A DNA stretch of 64,000 nt from Flavobacteriaceae bacterium (GCA_013373385.1 JABXHX010000019.1:1-64000), one strand, 5' to 3'. Counted from the first letter of the stretch, positions 55,123 through 64,000 are shown. The notes: generated from the sequence alone by a model not told the origin. Numbers and translations: made by a program.

Positions 55123-56949
55123 TTAAGTTAATGATTGCATAGTAACCAACTTGTAGTATTCTTTTTTAGAGGCAATCAAGTCTTCATGTCTTCCTTGCTC
55201 AATAATTTTTCCTTTACGTAATACCACAATAATATCAGCTTTTTGAATGGTTGATAACCTGTGAGCAATAACCAACGATGTTCTGTTTTTCATCATTTTT
55301 TCTAAAGCTATTTGCACCAATTGTTCAGATTCTGTATCTAATGCAGATGTGGCTTCATCTAACACCATGATTGGTGGATTATTTAAGACGGCTCTAGCAA
55401 TATTTAATCGTTGTTTTTGTCCGCCCGATAACATATTTCCACCATCTCCAATATTTGTTTCATACCCGCTTGGTAATTCACAAATAAACTCATGCGCATT
55501 GGCAATTTTTGCGGCGGCAATTAATTCAGTTTCTGAGATGTTTTCTTTACCGAAAAGAATATTGTTTTTAACGGTGTCGTTAAACAGAATAGAATCTTGA
55601 GTAACAAGCCCCATTAAATTTCTAACAGCGTTTTTCTTTAAGTATTTAATACTTATTCCATCAATTAATATGTCTCCTTTATTAACATCATAAAAACGTG
55701 TAATTAAATTTGCTAAGGTAGATTTTCCACTTCCAGATTGACCTACTAATGCAACGGTTTTTCCTTTGGGAATTGTAAGAGAAAAATCTTTAAGTACATA
55801 TTCGTTTTGGTATTTAAAAGAAACATTTTTAAACTCAATTTTACTATCAAAACTATTTTTTTGAACAGCATCTTTAGCATCTGAAATTAGGTTTTCAGTT
55901 TCAATAATTTCCAAGACCCTTTCTGCAGCTGCATTTCCTTTTTTTACAGTATAGTTTGCTTTAGAAATTGCTTTTGCAGGAGTGAGAATGTTATAGGCCA
56001 AACCTAAATAAGCAATAAATGCTTCTCCATCTAATGATTTGTCTACCAGTACCAAACTACCTCCATACCACAGCAAAATACCAAAAACCAATATTCCTAA
56101 AAATTCACTTACCGGACTTGCTAAATTTGTTCTATTGATGAGCTTATTAGAATAACTTTCAAACCTTTTTGTAGACCTGTTAAACTTTTGATTAAAATAA
56201 TGTTGTGCGTTAAAAGCCTTTATTACTTTAAGCCCGCTTAAGGTTTCTTCTAATAAAGATAAAAAGTAACCTTGTTCTTTTTGTACTTTATCTGACTTTC
56301 TTTTTAGGCTTTTACCAATACTAGAAATAACAATTCCGGCAATAGGAATAAAAATAAATACAAAGACAGTTAGCTTTACACTTATTAGTAACATAAATAT
56401 AATGGTTACTAATATGGTAAGTGGTTCTCTAATTAACAACTCTAAAATTGCTAAAAAAGAATGCTGTATTTCTAAGACATCAGTACCTATTCTTGCCATT
56501 ACATCACCTTTTCTTTTTTCTGAGAAATAAGAGATTGGTAAGTCTACTGTTTTTTGATACAATTTGTTACGTAAATCTTTTAATACGCCATTTCTTAAAA
56601 AGGTAATATTGTATAATGCTAAATAGTTAAATAAGTTTTTAAATAAAAACACAAAAACGACCAATCCAATAACAATAAATAACGCTCCAGATTTGTCTTC
56701 TCCAACCATTCTGTTGATTTCATAACTGAGTGTTTGATTAAGAAAGTTTCCTAAAGAATAAATATCTGTATATACAGGTTTGGTAATTTTTTCTGCATTG
56801 TCTGACTGAAAAATAACTTTAAATAAAGGCATTAGTACCACAAAAGAAAGGGCAGAAAAAATGGCGTACAGGATATTAAAAAATATATTTAAAAAAGCAT
56901 ATTTCTTGTAAGGAACAGCAAAGTGTAATATTTTTTTAAAGTAGTTCAT
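55123..56949 (-). CDS. MsbA-like ABC transporter (fused permease and ATPase)
   Basis: The 608-residue half-transporter has six membrane helices in the first 330 residues and a C-terminal ATPase. Walker A is GQSGSGKST, the Q-loop is LVTQDSILF, the signature is LSGGQKQR, Walker B is IMVLDEAT and the switch histidine is VIAHRLST. It belongs to the exporter subfamily that includes MsbA and multidrug or lipid-linked-glycan flippases. Context (sugar mutase upstream, glycosyltransferases on either side) suggests export of a lipid-linked sugar. It shares one base with the phosphomutase stop. Confidence 0.92.
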   Translation of the reverse strand: MNYFKKILHFAVPYKKYAFLNIFFNILYAIFSALSFVVLMPLFKVIFQSDNAEKITKPVYTDIYSLGNFLNQTLSYEINRMVGEDKSGALFIVIGLVVFVFLFKNLFNYLALYNITFLRNGVLKDLRNKLYQKTVDLPISYFSEKRKGDVMARIGTDVLEIQHSFLAILELLIREPLTILVTIIFMLLISVKLTVFVFIFIPIAGIVISSIGKSLKRKSDKVQKEQGYFLSLLEETLSGLKVIKAFNAQHYFNQKFNRSTKRFESYSNKLINRTNLASPVSEFLGILVFGILLWYGGSLVLVDKSLDGEAFIAYLGLAYNILTPAKAISKANYTVKKGNAAAERVLEIIETENLISDAKDAVQKNSFDSKIEFKNVSFKYQNEYVLKDFSLTIPKGKTVALVGQSGSGKSTLANLITRFYDVNKGDILIDGISIKYLKKNAVRNLMGLVTQDSILFNDTVKNNILFGKENISETELIAAAKIANAHEFICELPSGYETNIGDGGNMLSGGQKQRLNIARAVLNNPPIMVLDEATSALDTESEQLVQIALEKMMKNRTSLVIAHRLSTIQKADIIVVLRKGKIIEQGRHEDLIASKKEYYKLVTMQSLT

Positions 56950-58658
56950 TATAAACTTAACTCTTTAATAATACGTTGAATTTTAGCATCTAGTTCTTGT
57001 TCAGTCTTTTCAACATTCGCAACACTATCTAAAGTAGTTTTTACGCTAAAATAAAATTTTATTTTTGGCTCTGTTCCACTAGGTCTAGCAGCAATTTTAC
57101 TACCGTCTTCTGTATGATATATTAATACATTTGATTTTGGGATATCCATTACAGTTTCTTCACCAGTAATCAAGTTTTTTTGAATAGAGCTTTGGTAATC
57201 ACAAACCAAGGTTACTTTAGATCTGTCTATTTCTGTCAATGGATTTTCGCGTAAATCAATCATCATTTGTTTGATTTGTTGCGCGCCATCCATTCCTTTC
57301 TTTACAATGGCGATTAAGTGTTCTTTATAAAAGCTATTGTTTATGTAAATACTGATTAATTCATTATAGAGTGAACTATTATTTACTTTAGCATCCGCAG
57401 CAATTTCACAGGCTAATAGTGCAGAAGTTACAGCATCTTTATCCCTAACAAAATCGCCAACCATATACCCAAAGCTTTCTTCACCACCACCAATAAAATC
57501 AAGTTCAGGAAAATCCTTAATCATTTTGGCAATCCATTTGAAACCTGTTAATCCAACTTTGGTTTCTACACCATAACTATCAGCAATTTCATTTACAAGA
57601 TTACTAGAAACAATGGTAGAGCCTACAAATTGTTTTCCATTTAATTTTCCTTGCTGTTGCCAGTTTTTAATTAAAAACTCAGTCATTACACACATGGCTT
57701 GGTTACCATTCAATAACTTCATGTTGCCTTCTAAGTCTCTAACAGCAATTCCAACTCTATCAGAATCTGGGTCGGTACCAATAACAATGTCAGCATTTAA
57801 TTTATTTGCTAAATCAACTGCCATTTGTAAGGCTTCTGGTTCTTCTGGGTTAGGCGATGTAACTGTAGGGAAATCACCATCTGGTGTCGCTTGTTCTTCA
57901 ACAATATGAATATTAGTGTATCCAGCACGTTTTAAAACTTCTGGAATCAATGTAATGGATGTTCCGTGTAGTGACGTGAAGACAATTTTTAAATCTTCTC
58001 TTCCTGTAATATCAAAAGTTCCGCTTGTTAATGATGCTTTCCAGAAAGCTTCATCAATTTCAGTACCAATATAGGATATGAACTCTTGGTTAGTGTTGAA
58101 GTTAATTTCATCAAACTGTAATGAATTTACCTTATCGATGATTTTTTTATCATGTGGAGGAACAATTTGTCCACCATCATTCCAGTATACTTTATAGCCG
58201 TTATATTCTGGTGGATTATGAGAAGCTGTTAATACAATTCCAACATCACAATTTAGTTCATTTACAGCAAATGAAAGTTCTGGTGTTGGTCGTAAATCTT
58301 CAAATAAGAACACTTGAATATTATTTGCTGATAACACATCTGCAACTACTTTAGAGAGCCATTTGCTATCGTGCCTACAATCGTATCCAATGGCAACTTT
58401 TAATTTTTTATTAGGATAAACTTCTTTTAAATAATTGCTCAATCCTTGCGTAGCTTTACCTAATGTGTATTTATTAATTCGGTTTGTTCCAGCTCCAACG
58501 ATTCCTCGCATTCCACCAGTACCGAATTCCATATTTTTATAAAATCGATCCGCTAAATCATCAGAATTGGTATCAATTAGTTGTTGTATTTCTTTTCTAG
58601 TTTCTGAATCAAATGGTTCAGAAAGCCAAGTTTTGGCAATGTCTAAAATCTCTTTCAT
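56949..58658 (-). CDS. phosphoglucomutase/phosphomannomutase
   Basis: The 569-residue alpha-D-phosphohexomutase has the phosphoserine loop TASHNPPEYNGYK (S146), the magnesium loop GTDPDSDR, the sugar-specificity loop GGEESFGY and the phosphate-binding RPSGTEPK. The long form with an N-terminal ~45-residue extension and TGGMRG motif matches the PgcA-type phosphoglucomutase class. It feeds glucose-1-P or mannose-1-P into polysaccharide synthesis. Its stop overlaps the start of the ABC transporter gene, so they are translationally coupled. A TATCTTTG promoter element precedes it. Confidence 0.95.
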   Translation of the reverse strand: MKEILDIAKTWLSEPFDSETRKEIQQLIDTNSDDLADRFYKNMEFGTGGMRGIVGAGTNRINKYTLGKATQGLSNYLKEVYPNKKLKVAIGYDCRHDSKWLSKVVADVLSANNIQVFLFEDLRPTPELSFAVNELNCDVGIVLTASHNPPEYNGYKVYWNDGGQIVPPHDKKIIDKVNSLQFDEINFNTNQEFISYIGTEIDEAFWKASLTSGTFDITGREDLKIVFTSLHGTSITLIPEVLKRAGYTNIHIVEEQATPDGDFPTVTSPNPEEPEALQMAVDLANKLNADIVIGTDPDSDRVGIAVRDLEGNMKLLNGNQAMCVMTEFLIKNWQQQGKLNGKQFVGSTIVSSNLVNEIADSYGVETKVGLTGFKWIAKMIKDFPELDFIGGGEESFGYMVGDFVRDKDAVTSALLACEIAADAKVNNSSLYNELISIYINNSFYKEHLIAIVKKGMDGAQQIKQMMIDLRENPLTEIDRSKVTLVCDYQSSIQKNLITGEETVMDIPKSNVLIYHTEDGSKIAARPSGTEPKIKFYFSVKTTLDSVANVEKTEQELDAKIQRIIKELSL

Positions 58659-58677
58659 GTTTAAATTAAATAGTCCG

Positions 58678-58685
58678 CAAAGATA
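58678..58685 (-). promoter_or_regulatory. -7 promoter element of the phosphohexomutase gene
   Basis: TATCTTTG on the minus strand (58685-58678) matches the consensus and lies 19 bases before the ATG. Confidence 0.55.
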
Positions 58686-58690
58686 CTGAT

Positions 58691-59647
58691 TTAGAAATTG
58701 AGTGTTGATTTAATGGTGTAGTGTTTTTCTTGTGAATTTGATTTAATAATCAATTCTCCTAAAAAGCCTGCTAAAAACAACAGTGTTCCTAAAATCATGG
58801 TTGTTAGTGCTATATAAAACCAAGGGTTGTTAGTAACTAAAATTGTTTTTATACCGTTTGATAGTTTATACAATTTTAGCACACCAATATAAGCAGCAGA
58901 ACAGAAACCAAAAATAAACATTAAGGTACCCCAAAGCCCGAAAAAGTGCATGGGTCTTTTACCAAATTTTGATAAGAATGAAATGGTAATTAAATCTAAA
59001 AAACCATTGATAAAGCGATCCATTCCAAATTTTGTTTCTCCATATTTTCTAGCTTGATGTTGTACAACCTTTTCACCAATATTGGTAAAACCTTCGTTTT
59101 TAGCAAGAACAGGAATGTAGCGGTGCATTTCTCCACTTACTTTTACAGTTTTAATAACAACATTTTTATAGGCTTTTAATCCGCAATTAAAATCGTGCAA
59201 TTTTAATCCAGATGTTTTTCTTGCTGCTGCGTTGAACAATCTTGAAGGTAAATTCTTTGTAATTACATTATCGTAACGCTTCTTTTTCCAACCAGAAATT
59301 AAGTCATAATTTTCTTTTGTAATCAAGTCATATAGCTCTGGAATTTCTTCAGGATTGTCTTGTAAATCGGCATCCATAGTAATGACAACATTCCCTTGAG
59401 CCATTTCAAAACCAGCATCTAAAGCTTGAGATTTGCCATAGTTTTTCTGAAAACGAATTCCTTTTACTTCTTTGTGTTTCATTGATAAAGTTTCAATGAC
59501 CTTCCAAGAAGTATCCGTACTTCCATCGTCAATAAACAATACTTCGTATTCATAAGAATTGGACTGCATAACTTTTGCAATCCAACGATATAATTCTTGT
59601 AAAGATTCCTCTTCGTTTAATAAAGGTATAACTACCGATATATCCAT
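58691..59647 (-). CDS. DPM1/GtrB-like membrane glycosyltransferase
   Basis: The 318-residue GT2 protein starts MDISVVIPLLNEEESLQELY, has FIDDGSTD, and MDADLQDNPEE as the metal-binding D-A-D-L-Q motif. HRYIPVLA and GETKFGMDRFINGFLDL are typical of polyprenyl-phosphate glycosyltransferases (GtrB, ArnC, YkcC). Two membrane helices lie at the C terminus (about 228-255 and 275-300). It probably moves a sugar from a nucleotide donor to undecaprenyl or dolichyl-type phosphate. The DUF4199 gene is 78 bases upstream on the same strand. Confidence 0.92.
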   Translation of the reverse strand: MDISVVIPLLNEEESLQELYRWIAKVMQSNSYEYEVLFIDDGSTDTSWKVIETLSMKHKEVKGIRFQKNYGKSQALDAGFEMAQGNVVITMDADLQDNPEEIPELYDLITKENYDLISGWKKKRYDNVITKNLPSRLFNAAARKTSGLKLHDFNCGLKAYKNVVIKTVKVSGEMHRYIPVLAKNEGFTNIGEKVVQHQARKYGETKFGMDRFINGFLDLITISFLSKFGKRPMHFFGLWGTLMFIFGFCSAAYIGVLKLYKLSNGIKTILVTNNPWFYIALTTMILGTLLFLAGFLGELIIKSNSQEKHYTIKSTLNF

Positions 59648-59725
59648 AAATTAGCTGCTATAAAAGCGTAAAGGTAAAACATACGAATATATTTTACCTT
59701 TAAAACTTTTAAAATTTTCTTAAAA

Positions 59726-60247
59726 CTAGTATTGTTCTTCAGCGCTTTGTTTCATTATCGCTCCAGCAATAGCAGAAATAATAAAGCTAAAGAATGCTGC
59801 AGCTACTAAGCCAATTGCAGAAGAAATTAAGGGACCTTGAAATTTTTTCATCATTTCTTTTGCTCCTTCAATTTGTTCAGACGTCATTCCTTGGTCAACC
59901 CAATTTTGTTCTTGAACAGCGGTCATTTGATTCATAAAGTCAGGTTCTATGAAGTTCATAAAGATTTGATTGTAAACTATAACAATTATAGTACTTATCA
60001 TTGTTAATCCAACTCCAATTTTTACAGCCTGCCCCCAAGACATAAAACCCCCATTACCTAATTTAAATTTTGTCATACCTAGAACTATCATTATAGTCAT
60101 AACAGCAATATTTAAGATGCTAATTGACCAATGAGGTTGTAAATGATTTCCAGTTGCGTAAAGTGTTAAACTGATTAAAATAGATATAATCCCTAAATAG
60201 AGTCCATAGTTTAAAATAATACTTTTACTTGATACTTGATTTTCCAT
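59726..60247 (-). CDS. DUF4199 membrane protein
   Basis: The 173-residue protein has four membrane segments (about 10-28, 35-58, 75-97 and 145-168) and a polar periplasmic-type loop with many M, Q and E residues (NQMTAVQEQNWVDQGMTSEQ). I recognise the DUF4199 family, common in Bacteroidota next to DPM1-like glycosyltransferases. No catalytic motif is known. A TATATTTG element lies 26 bases upstream. Confidence 0.85.
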   Translation of the reverse strand: MENQVSSKSIILNYGLYLGIISILISLTLYATGNHLQPHWSISILNIAVMTIMIVLGMTKFKLGNGGFMSWGQAVKIGVGLTMISTIIVIVYNQIFMNFIEPDFMNQMTAVQEQNWVDQGMTSEQIEGAKEMMKKFQGPLISSAIGLVAAAFFSFIISAIAGAIMKQSAEEQY

Positions 60248-60273
60248 TGTGTTTTGATAATTAGTTAGTTATA

Positions 60274-60281
60274 CAAATATA
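60274..60281 (-). promoter_or_regulatory. -7 promoter element of the DUF4199 gene
   Basis: TATATTTG on the minus strand (60281-60274) matches the consensus and lies 26 bases before the ATG. Confidence 0.55.
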
Positions 60282-60379
60282 TTTATTCTGATATTGTTTT
60301 TGTGAAAATGTAATAATCATTTTTAAACAATTGATTAGTAAGTCAACAACAAAATTTGTTACAAAATACCTTAAAAAGA

Positions 60380-60410
60380 TTGTACAACTTTAAAAATGAT
60401 TGTAAATTTG
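60380..60410 (+). promoter_or_regulatory. promoter of the SRP RNA gene
   Basis: TTG (60380-60382), 20 bases, then TAAATTTG (60403-60410) matches the Bacteroidota consensus. The RNA begins within 5 bases after the -7 element, as expected for a start site 5-7 bases downstream. Confidence 0.8.
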
Positions 60411-60412
60411 CA

Positions 60413-60515
60413 GCGGCAAGTCCTACACAACTAGCTCCCTTTGAATCCCCCAGGGCGGGAACGCAGCAAGGGTATTAGGTTGTAGCAGTGTGATGTAGAT
60501 AGCTTGCCATTTTTT
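60413..60515 (+). ncRNA. ffs: signal recognition particle RNA, small bacterial type
   Basis: The RNA of about 100 bases is a long hairpin: GGCAAG at 60415 pairs with CTTGCC ending at 60508. The apical region holds the Ffh-binding core, with CAGGGCGGGAACGCAGCAAG (60451-60470) as the hallmark tetraloop and symmetric-loop sequence. A U run (60510-60515) ends it. With Ffh it directs membrane and secreted proteins to the Sec/YidC machinery. It is monocistronic with its own consensus promoter. Confidence 0.93.
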
Positions 60516-60583
60516 ATGCGCTAAATTTAGATTTCTCCGTTTTCTTTTAAGATATTTGTCAGACACCTTTTTAAATTTTATCT

Positions 60584-61387
60584 ATGTCTAAAGTTGTTTT
60601 GGTTACTGGTACTTCATCTGGAATTGGAAAAGCAATTGCTACATATCTTTCTGAAAAAGGAATGAAGGTCTACGGAACAAGTAGAAAGCCTAAAAAAAGT
60701 GACAATGTGCCATTTACTTTTCTTGCCTTAGATGTATTAGATACCGATTCTATTAACACGGCTATTTCTTTGATTCTTGAAAAAGAAGGTAGGTTAGATG
60801 TACTGGTTAACAATGCGGGTATGGGAATTACAGGGCCAATTGAAGATACTCCTACAGACGAAATGAGAAAAGTGTTTGATACAAATGTATTTGGTGCTGT
60901 CGATGTGATGAAAGCTGTGCTACCACATATGCGTAGCCAAAAAAGCGGAGCAATTATTAATGTAACTTCTATTGCTGGATATATGGGCTTACCATTTAGA
61001 GGAGTGTATTCTGCAACAAAAGGAGCGCTAGAATTGATAACTGAATCTGTAAGAATGGAAGTGAAAAACTTTGGAGTTCAAGTTGTAAACATTGCGCCAG
61101 GAGATTTTGCAACCAATATTGCCGCAGGGAGGTATCACACACCTGTTTTTGAAGATTCTGCCTATAAAAAAGTATATGCAGAAAATTTAGCTTTAATGGA
61201 TGCACATGTTGATAGTGGTATGGATCCAATAGTAATGGCGAAGGCAGTGTTTAAAATTATCAATACAAAAAAACCAAAAGTACATTATAAAGTTGGCGGA
61301 TTCATGGAAAAATTTTCGATTGTTTTAAAAAGAATTTTACCAGATACAATGTATGAAAAACTGTTAATGAATCACTACAAACTCTAA
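60584..61387 (+). CDS. short-chain dehydrogenase/reductase (SDR)
   Basis: The 267-residue classical SDR starts MSKVVLVTGTSSGIGKAIAT. It has NNAGMGITG, the catalytic S in NVTSIAGYMG, and YSATKGALE (Y-x3-K). The C-terminal region (KRILPDTMYEKLLMNHYKL) is longer than in FabG. It resembles oxidoreductases of the retinol/11-beta-HSD-like group. The substrate is unknown. It follows the SRP RNA by about 70 bases and is separated from the transaldolase gene by about 110. Confidence 0.88.
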   Translation: MSKVVLVTGTSSGIGKAIATYLSEKGMKVYGTSRKPKKSDNVPFTFLALDVLDTDSINTAISLILEKEGRLDVLVNNAGMGITGPIEDTPTDEMRKVFDTNVFGAVDVMKAVLPHMRSQKSGAIINVTSIAGYMGLPFRGVYSATKGALELITESVRMEVKNFGVQVVNIAPGDFATNIAAGRYHTPVFEDSAYKKVYAENLALMDAHVDSGMDPIVMAKAVFKIINTKKPKVHYKVGGFMEKFSIVLKRILPDTMYEKLLMNHYKL

Positions 61388-61445
61388 CAGTAATAATTCA
61401 CTTTTTGTTAATAAATTAGCAAAAGGTTTATCAAATAAACTATTT

Positions 61446-61467
61446 TATAGACCAATAATTCGGTCTA
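61446..61467 (+). promoter_or_regulatory. inverted repeat overlapping the transaldolase promoter
   Basis: ATAGACC (61446-61452) and GGTCTAT (61461-61467) are perfect 7-bp arms around an 8-base spacer. The right arm overlaps the start of the -7 element TATCTTTG (61465-61472), where a bound repressor would block RNA polymerase. Similar TAGACC/GGTCTA dyads are typical of TetR-type operators. Confidence 0.6.
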
Positions 61468-61472
61468 TCTTT
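61465..61472 (+). promoter_or_regulatory. transaldolase -7 promoter element
   Basis: TATCTTTG matches TAnnTTTG exactly and lies 25 bases before the ATG. Confidence 0.6.
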
Positions 61473-61497
61473 GTGCAAACAAAATCACACATAAACA

Positions 61498-62151
61498 ATG
61501 AAATTTTTTATTGACACAGCTAACTTAGAACAAATAAAAGAAGCGCAAGCGCTAGGTATTTTAGATGGAGTAACAACCAATCCGTCTTTAATGGCTAAAG
61601 AAGGTATTACCGGAGCAGAAAACATTATCAACCATTACAAAGCTATTTGTGATGTGGTAGATGGAGACGTTTCTGCAGAAGTAATTGCTACTGATTTTGA
61701 CGGAATGGTTAAAGAAGGTGAAGCTTTAGCAGCTTTAAACCCGCAGATTGTGGTTAAATTACCAATGATTAAGGATGGAGTAAAGGCGTGTAAATACTTT
61801 TCTTCTAAAGGAATTAAAACAAACGTAACTTTAGTGTTTTCTGCAGGTCAAGCATTGTTGGCTGCGAAAGCTGGAGCAACCTATGTTTCACCATTTATTG
61901 GTCGTTTAGACGATATTTCTACTGACGGTTTAAACTTAATCGCAGAGATTCGTCAGATTTATGATAATTATGGTTTTGATACAGAAATCTTGGCAGCATC
62001 TGTACGCCATACTATGCATATAATTGACTGTGCAAAAATTGGTGCCGATGTAATGACAGGCCCATTAAGTGCTATTGAAGGGTTGTTAAAGCATCCTTTA
62101 ACAGATATAGGTTTGGCTAAGTTTTTAGCAGATTATAAAAAAGGAAATTAA
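61498..62151 (+). CDS. transaldolase/fructose-6-phosphate aldolase (short TalC type)
   Basis: The 217-residue enzyme is of the small transaldolase (type 3B)/FSA family. [33 protein letters not shown] and the Schiff-base lysine K87 (IVVKLPM) are visible, followed by SPFIGRLDD and ILAASVRH. It interconverts sugar phosphates in the pentose phosphate pathway. True transaldolase versus FSA activity cannot be decided from this alone. Its promoter carries a palindromic operator candidate, and a long hairpin terminator follows. Confidence 0.93.
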   Translation: MKFFIDTANLEQIKEAQALGILDGVTTNPSLMAKEGITGAENIINHYKAICDVVDGDVSAEVIATDFDGMVKEGEALAALNPQIVVKLPMIKDGVKACKYFSSKGIKTNVTLVFSAGQALLAAKAGATYVSPFIGRLDDISTDGLNLIAEIRQIYDNYGFDTEILAASVRHTMHIIDCAKIGADVMTGPLSAIEGLLKHPLTDIGLAKFLADYKKGN

Positions 62152-62173
62152 TTTTTTTTTAGACCAAAGTTAA

Positions 62174-62232
62174 AAGTCTAAAGATGAAAGGCTAAAAAAG
62201 CTTAGGTCTTTAGGCTTTTTTACTTTAGACTT
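62174..62232 (+). terminator. long hairpin between transaldolase and menD
   Basis: AAGTCTAAAG (62174-62183) pairs with CTTTAGACTT (62223-62232). Inside, TAAAAAAGC (62193-62201) pairs with GCTTTTTTA (62214-62222), giving a 19-bp stem with a 9-base bulge on one side. The AGTCTAAAG half also occurs in the 12.4 kb spacer. Confidence 0.6.
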
Positions 62233-62238
62233 AATTAT

Positions 62239-63918
62239 ATGTATCCAAAAAAAGAACTCGCACAGATTGTAATTTCGACTTGTCATCAATTCAATATTGA
62301 TACGGTTGTGATTTCTCCTGGTTCTCGTAATGCTCCGTTAACAATTGGTTTTTCTAATCATCCAGAAATAAAAGCCTTGAGTATTGTAGATGAGCGTTGT
62401 GCAGCTTTTTTTGCATTGGGAATTGCACAGCAAACTCAAAAACCAGTAGCTATTGCATGTACTTCTGGTTCTGCATTATTGAATTACTATCCAGCCATAG
62501 CAGAAGCGTTTTATAGTAACATCCCTCTAGTGGTTATTTCTGCCGATAGACCAGCACACTTGATTGATATTGGTGACGGACAAACCATTCGGCAAGAGAA
62601 TGTTTTTCTGAATCATATTTTATTTTCAGCAAATTTAGTTGAAGATACTTCTCAAAGAGAGTTTAATATAAATCTGGTAGCAGAAGCGTTACATATAGCA
62701 ACTACAAAAAAAGGACCGGTACATGTCAATGTTCCGTTTAATGAGCCTTTGTATGAAACAGTGGAAGCAATAGATAGTATTATTTCAAGTAAAGTAAAGC
62801 AATCTTTTTTACAACTTACTTCATCAAGTATTTCTACTAATAACCAAGTTAATTTTAATGAACTACGTGAAATTTGGAATACTTCCACTAAGAAAATGAT
62901 TTTAGTTGGAGTACATCAAAACAATCATGAGTTACAACAAATTATTGATAATTTTAAAGAAGATGCATCTGTTATTGTTTTATCAGAAGCTACCTCAAAC
63001 CTAAATTCTGAAGGGATAATTAATTCCATTGATAAGCTTATTTTTCCACTATCAGATGCTGCGTTTGAAGAATTGAAACCAGAAGTTTTAATTACTGTTG
63101 GTGGGATGATAGTTTCTAAAAAAATAAAACAACTATTAAGAAAGCACCCACCCAAGCATCATTGGCATGTAGATGCATTAAAATCAATGAATACCTATCA
63201 TAGTTTGTCGGAATTTATTCAAGAAAAACCAATTGATTTCTTACCAACACTTCCTGTAAATTCTGCTTCGGTGAGCACTTATCAACAGCAATGGTTATCT
63301 ATAAAAAAGCACAGAGCTACTCAGCATAAAAAGTACGTGGCATCAATTCCTTTTTCAGATTTAAAAGTATTTGATGAAGTTTTAAAATCAATTCCCAACA
63401 ATGCACAGTTACAGTTGAGTAATAGCTCAATTGTTCGTTATGCACAACTATTTGATGTAAATAACACCTTGCAAGTTTATTGTAATAGAGGAACTAGTGG
63501 TATTGATGGGAGTACAAGTACAGCAATCGGAGCAGCTTTTGCTGTAGAAAAGCAAACTGTTTTTATTACTGGAGATTTGAGCTTCTTTTACGATAGCAAT
63601 GCAATGTGGAATAATTATATCCCTAAAAATTTTAGAATTATTTTAATTAACAATGGTGGCGGCGGAATTTTTAGATTTATTCCAGGGCCAAAATCTACAA
63701 ATGCCTTAGCGTATTTTGAAACATCACATCAATTAACAGCAGCGCAATTAAGTAAGATGTACGGATTAGAATATCAGCCAGTAAATGATTTTTCTAACTT
63801 GAAAAAAGAATTGTCAGTATTTTATTCAGCATCTAATCAACCAAAAGTATTGGAAATATTTACTGATAAAGAAGTAAATGAAAAAGTATTAAAAGAATAT
63901 TTTAAATTTTTGAAATAA
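62239..63918 (+). CDS. menD: 2-succinyl-5-enolpyruvyl-6-hydroxy-3-cyclohexene-1-carboxylate synthase
   Basis: MenD is the thiamine-diphosphate enzyme that commits isochorismate to menaquinone synthesis. The first domain has SPGSRNAPLTIGFSNHPEI and VDERCAAFFALGIA. The ThDP-binding domain has ITGDLSFFYDSNAMWNN, the G-D-x25-N-N motif, then LINNGGGGIFRFIPGP. The 559-residue length is normal. Its stop overlaps the ATG of the next gene (TAATG). Confidence 0.96.
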   Translation: MYPKKELAQIVISTCHQFNIDTVVISPGSRNAPLTIGFSNHPEIKALSIVDERCAAFFALGIAQQTQKPVAIACTSGSALLNYYPAIAEAFYSNIPLVVISADRPAHLIDIGDGQTIRQENVFLNHILFSANLVEDTSQREFNINLVAEALHIATTKKGPVHVNVPFNEPLYETVEAIDSIISSKVKQSFLQLTSSSISTNNQVNFNELREIWNTSTKKMILVGVHQNNHELQQIIDNFKEDASVIVLSEATSNLNSEGIINSIDKLIFPLSDAAFEELKPEVLITVGGMIVSKKIKQLLRKHPPKHHWHVDALKSMNTYHSLSEFIQEKPIDFLPTLPVNSASVSTYQQQWLSIKKHRATQHKKYVASIPFSDLKVFDEVLKSIPNNAQLQLSNSSIVRYAQLFDVNNTLQVYCNRGTSGIDGSTSTAIGAAFAVEKQTVFITGDLSFFYDSNAMWNNYIPKNFRIILINNGGGGIFRFIPGPKSTNALAYFETSHQLTAAQLSKMYGLEYQPVNDFSNLKKELSVFYSASNQPKVLEIFTDKEVNEKVLKEYFKFLK

Positions 63919-64000
63919 TGGAATTACAAGTAGGAGATAAAGTGTCGTTAATTATCGGAGTTGAAACTGATTTAGGTTTTACCGTTTTGATTGATGAAGA
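63918..64000 (+). CDS. probable S1-like RNA-binding protein (CvfB type), cut by window end
   Basis: An ATG overlaps the menD stop and starts MELQVGDKVSLIIGVETDLG followed by F-T-V-L-I-D-E, open to the window edge. The V-G-D-K-V ... T-D-L-G-F-T-V-L pattern looks like an S1 beta-barrel start as in CvfB-like proteins. Only 27 codons are visible, so the family is tentative. Confidence 0.5.
   Translation, partial: MELQVGDKVSLIIGVETDLGFTVLIDE

Overview
The window is AT-rich chromosomal DNA from a bacterium of the Bacteroidota, most likely a marine Flavobacteriaceae (Polaribacter/Tenacibaculum-like; the genus is inference). The signs are promoters with the TAnnTTTG -7 element and little Shine-Dalgarno sequence, many lipoproteins, type IX secretion (T9SS) sorting domains, a PorD-like T9SS protein, an OMP_b-brl_3 outer-membrane receptor, and family-restricted genes (DUF4835, DUF5606, DUF5777, DUF4199, DUF2807). 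It is gene-dense: no gap without a gene exceeds 300 bases. I see no rRNA, tRNA, CRISPR array, phage or transposase. One stable RNA is present, the small SRP RNA.

Layout. 1-7300: end of a DinB-like protein, ligA, two small membrane proteins, a 5'-nucleotidase split into two genes, dapA and ferritin. 7400-13300: a tightly packed housekeeping operon bamD-rpoZ-coaBC-porD-recN, then fabI. 13400-15240: a T9SS-secreted protein and a glycosyltransferase. 15340-25300: a glycan-degradation locus with cutC/beta-mannosidase (minus), GH20 hexosaminidase (minus), GH92 alpha-mannosidase (plus), a remnant of a second GH92 gene and a glycosylasparaginase (plus). Together these activities could dismantle an N-glycan from its mannoses down to the GlcNAc-Asn link. 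25360-32430: yidC, pyrG, rpmH (53 codons) and carB. 32500-35580: a group of probably exported redox-type proteins (CX4CH cytochrome, YceI, OB-fold protein, CXXCH choice-of-anchor V protein, DUF5777 barrel). 35700-40000: a GlmU-like protein and an ECF sigma/anti-sigma operon with two exported repeat proteins. 40080-46500: lon, an outer-membrane beta-barrel receptor with a striking tandem operator upstream, and an AT-rich lipoprotein. 46500-54360: SDR, mazG, DUF5606, def, ruvX, then dapD, a double-domain glycosyltransferase, a threonylcarbamoyl-AMP synthase and a CCA-type nucleotidyltransferase. 54360-60250: envelope-polysaccharide type genes (two glycosyltransferases, ABC exporter, phosphosugar mutase, DUF4199). 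60400-64000: SRP RNA, SDR, transaldolase, menD and the start of a probable S1-type RNA-binding protein.

Most of the window is core metabolism. The parts most worth a second look are the N-glycan locus with its decayed GH92 copy and matching C-terminal modules on unrelated enzymes, the redox-type cluster at 32.5-35.6 kb, the sigma-factor operon with two solenoid-like proteins, the 24-bp tandem operator upstream of the outer-membrane receptor, and a small MITE-like inverted-repeat element at 18.6 kb.
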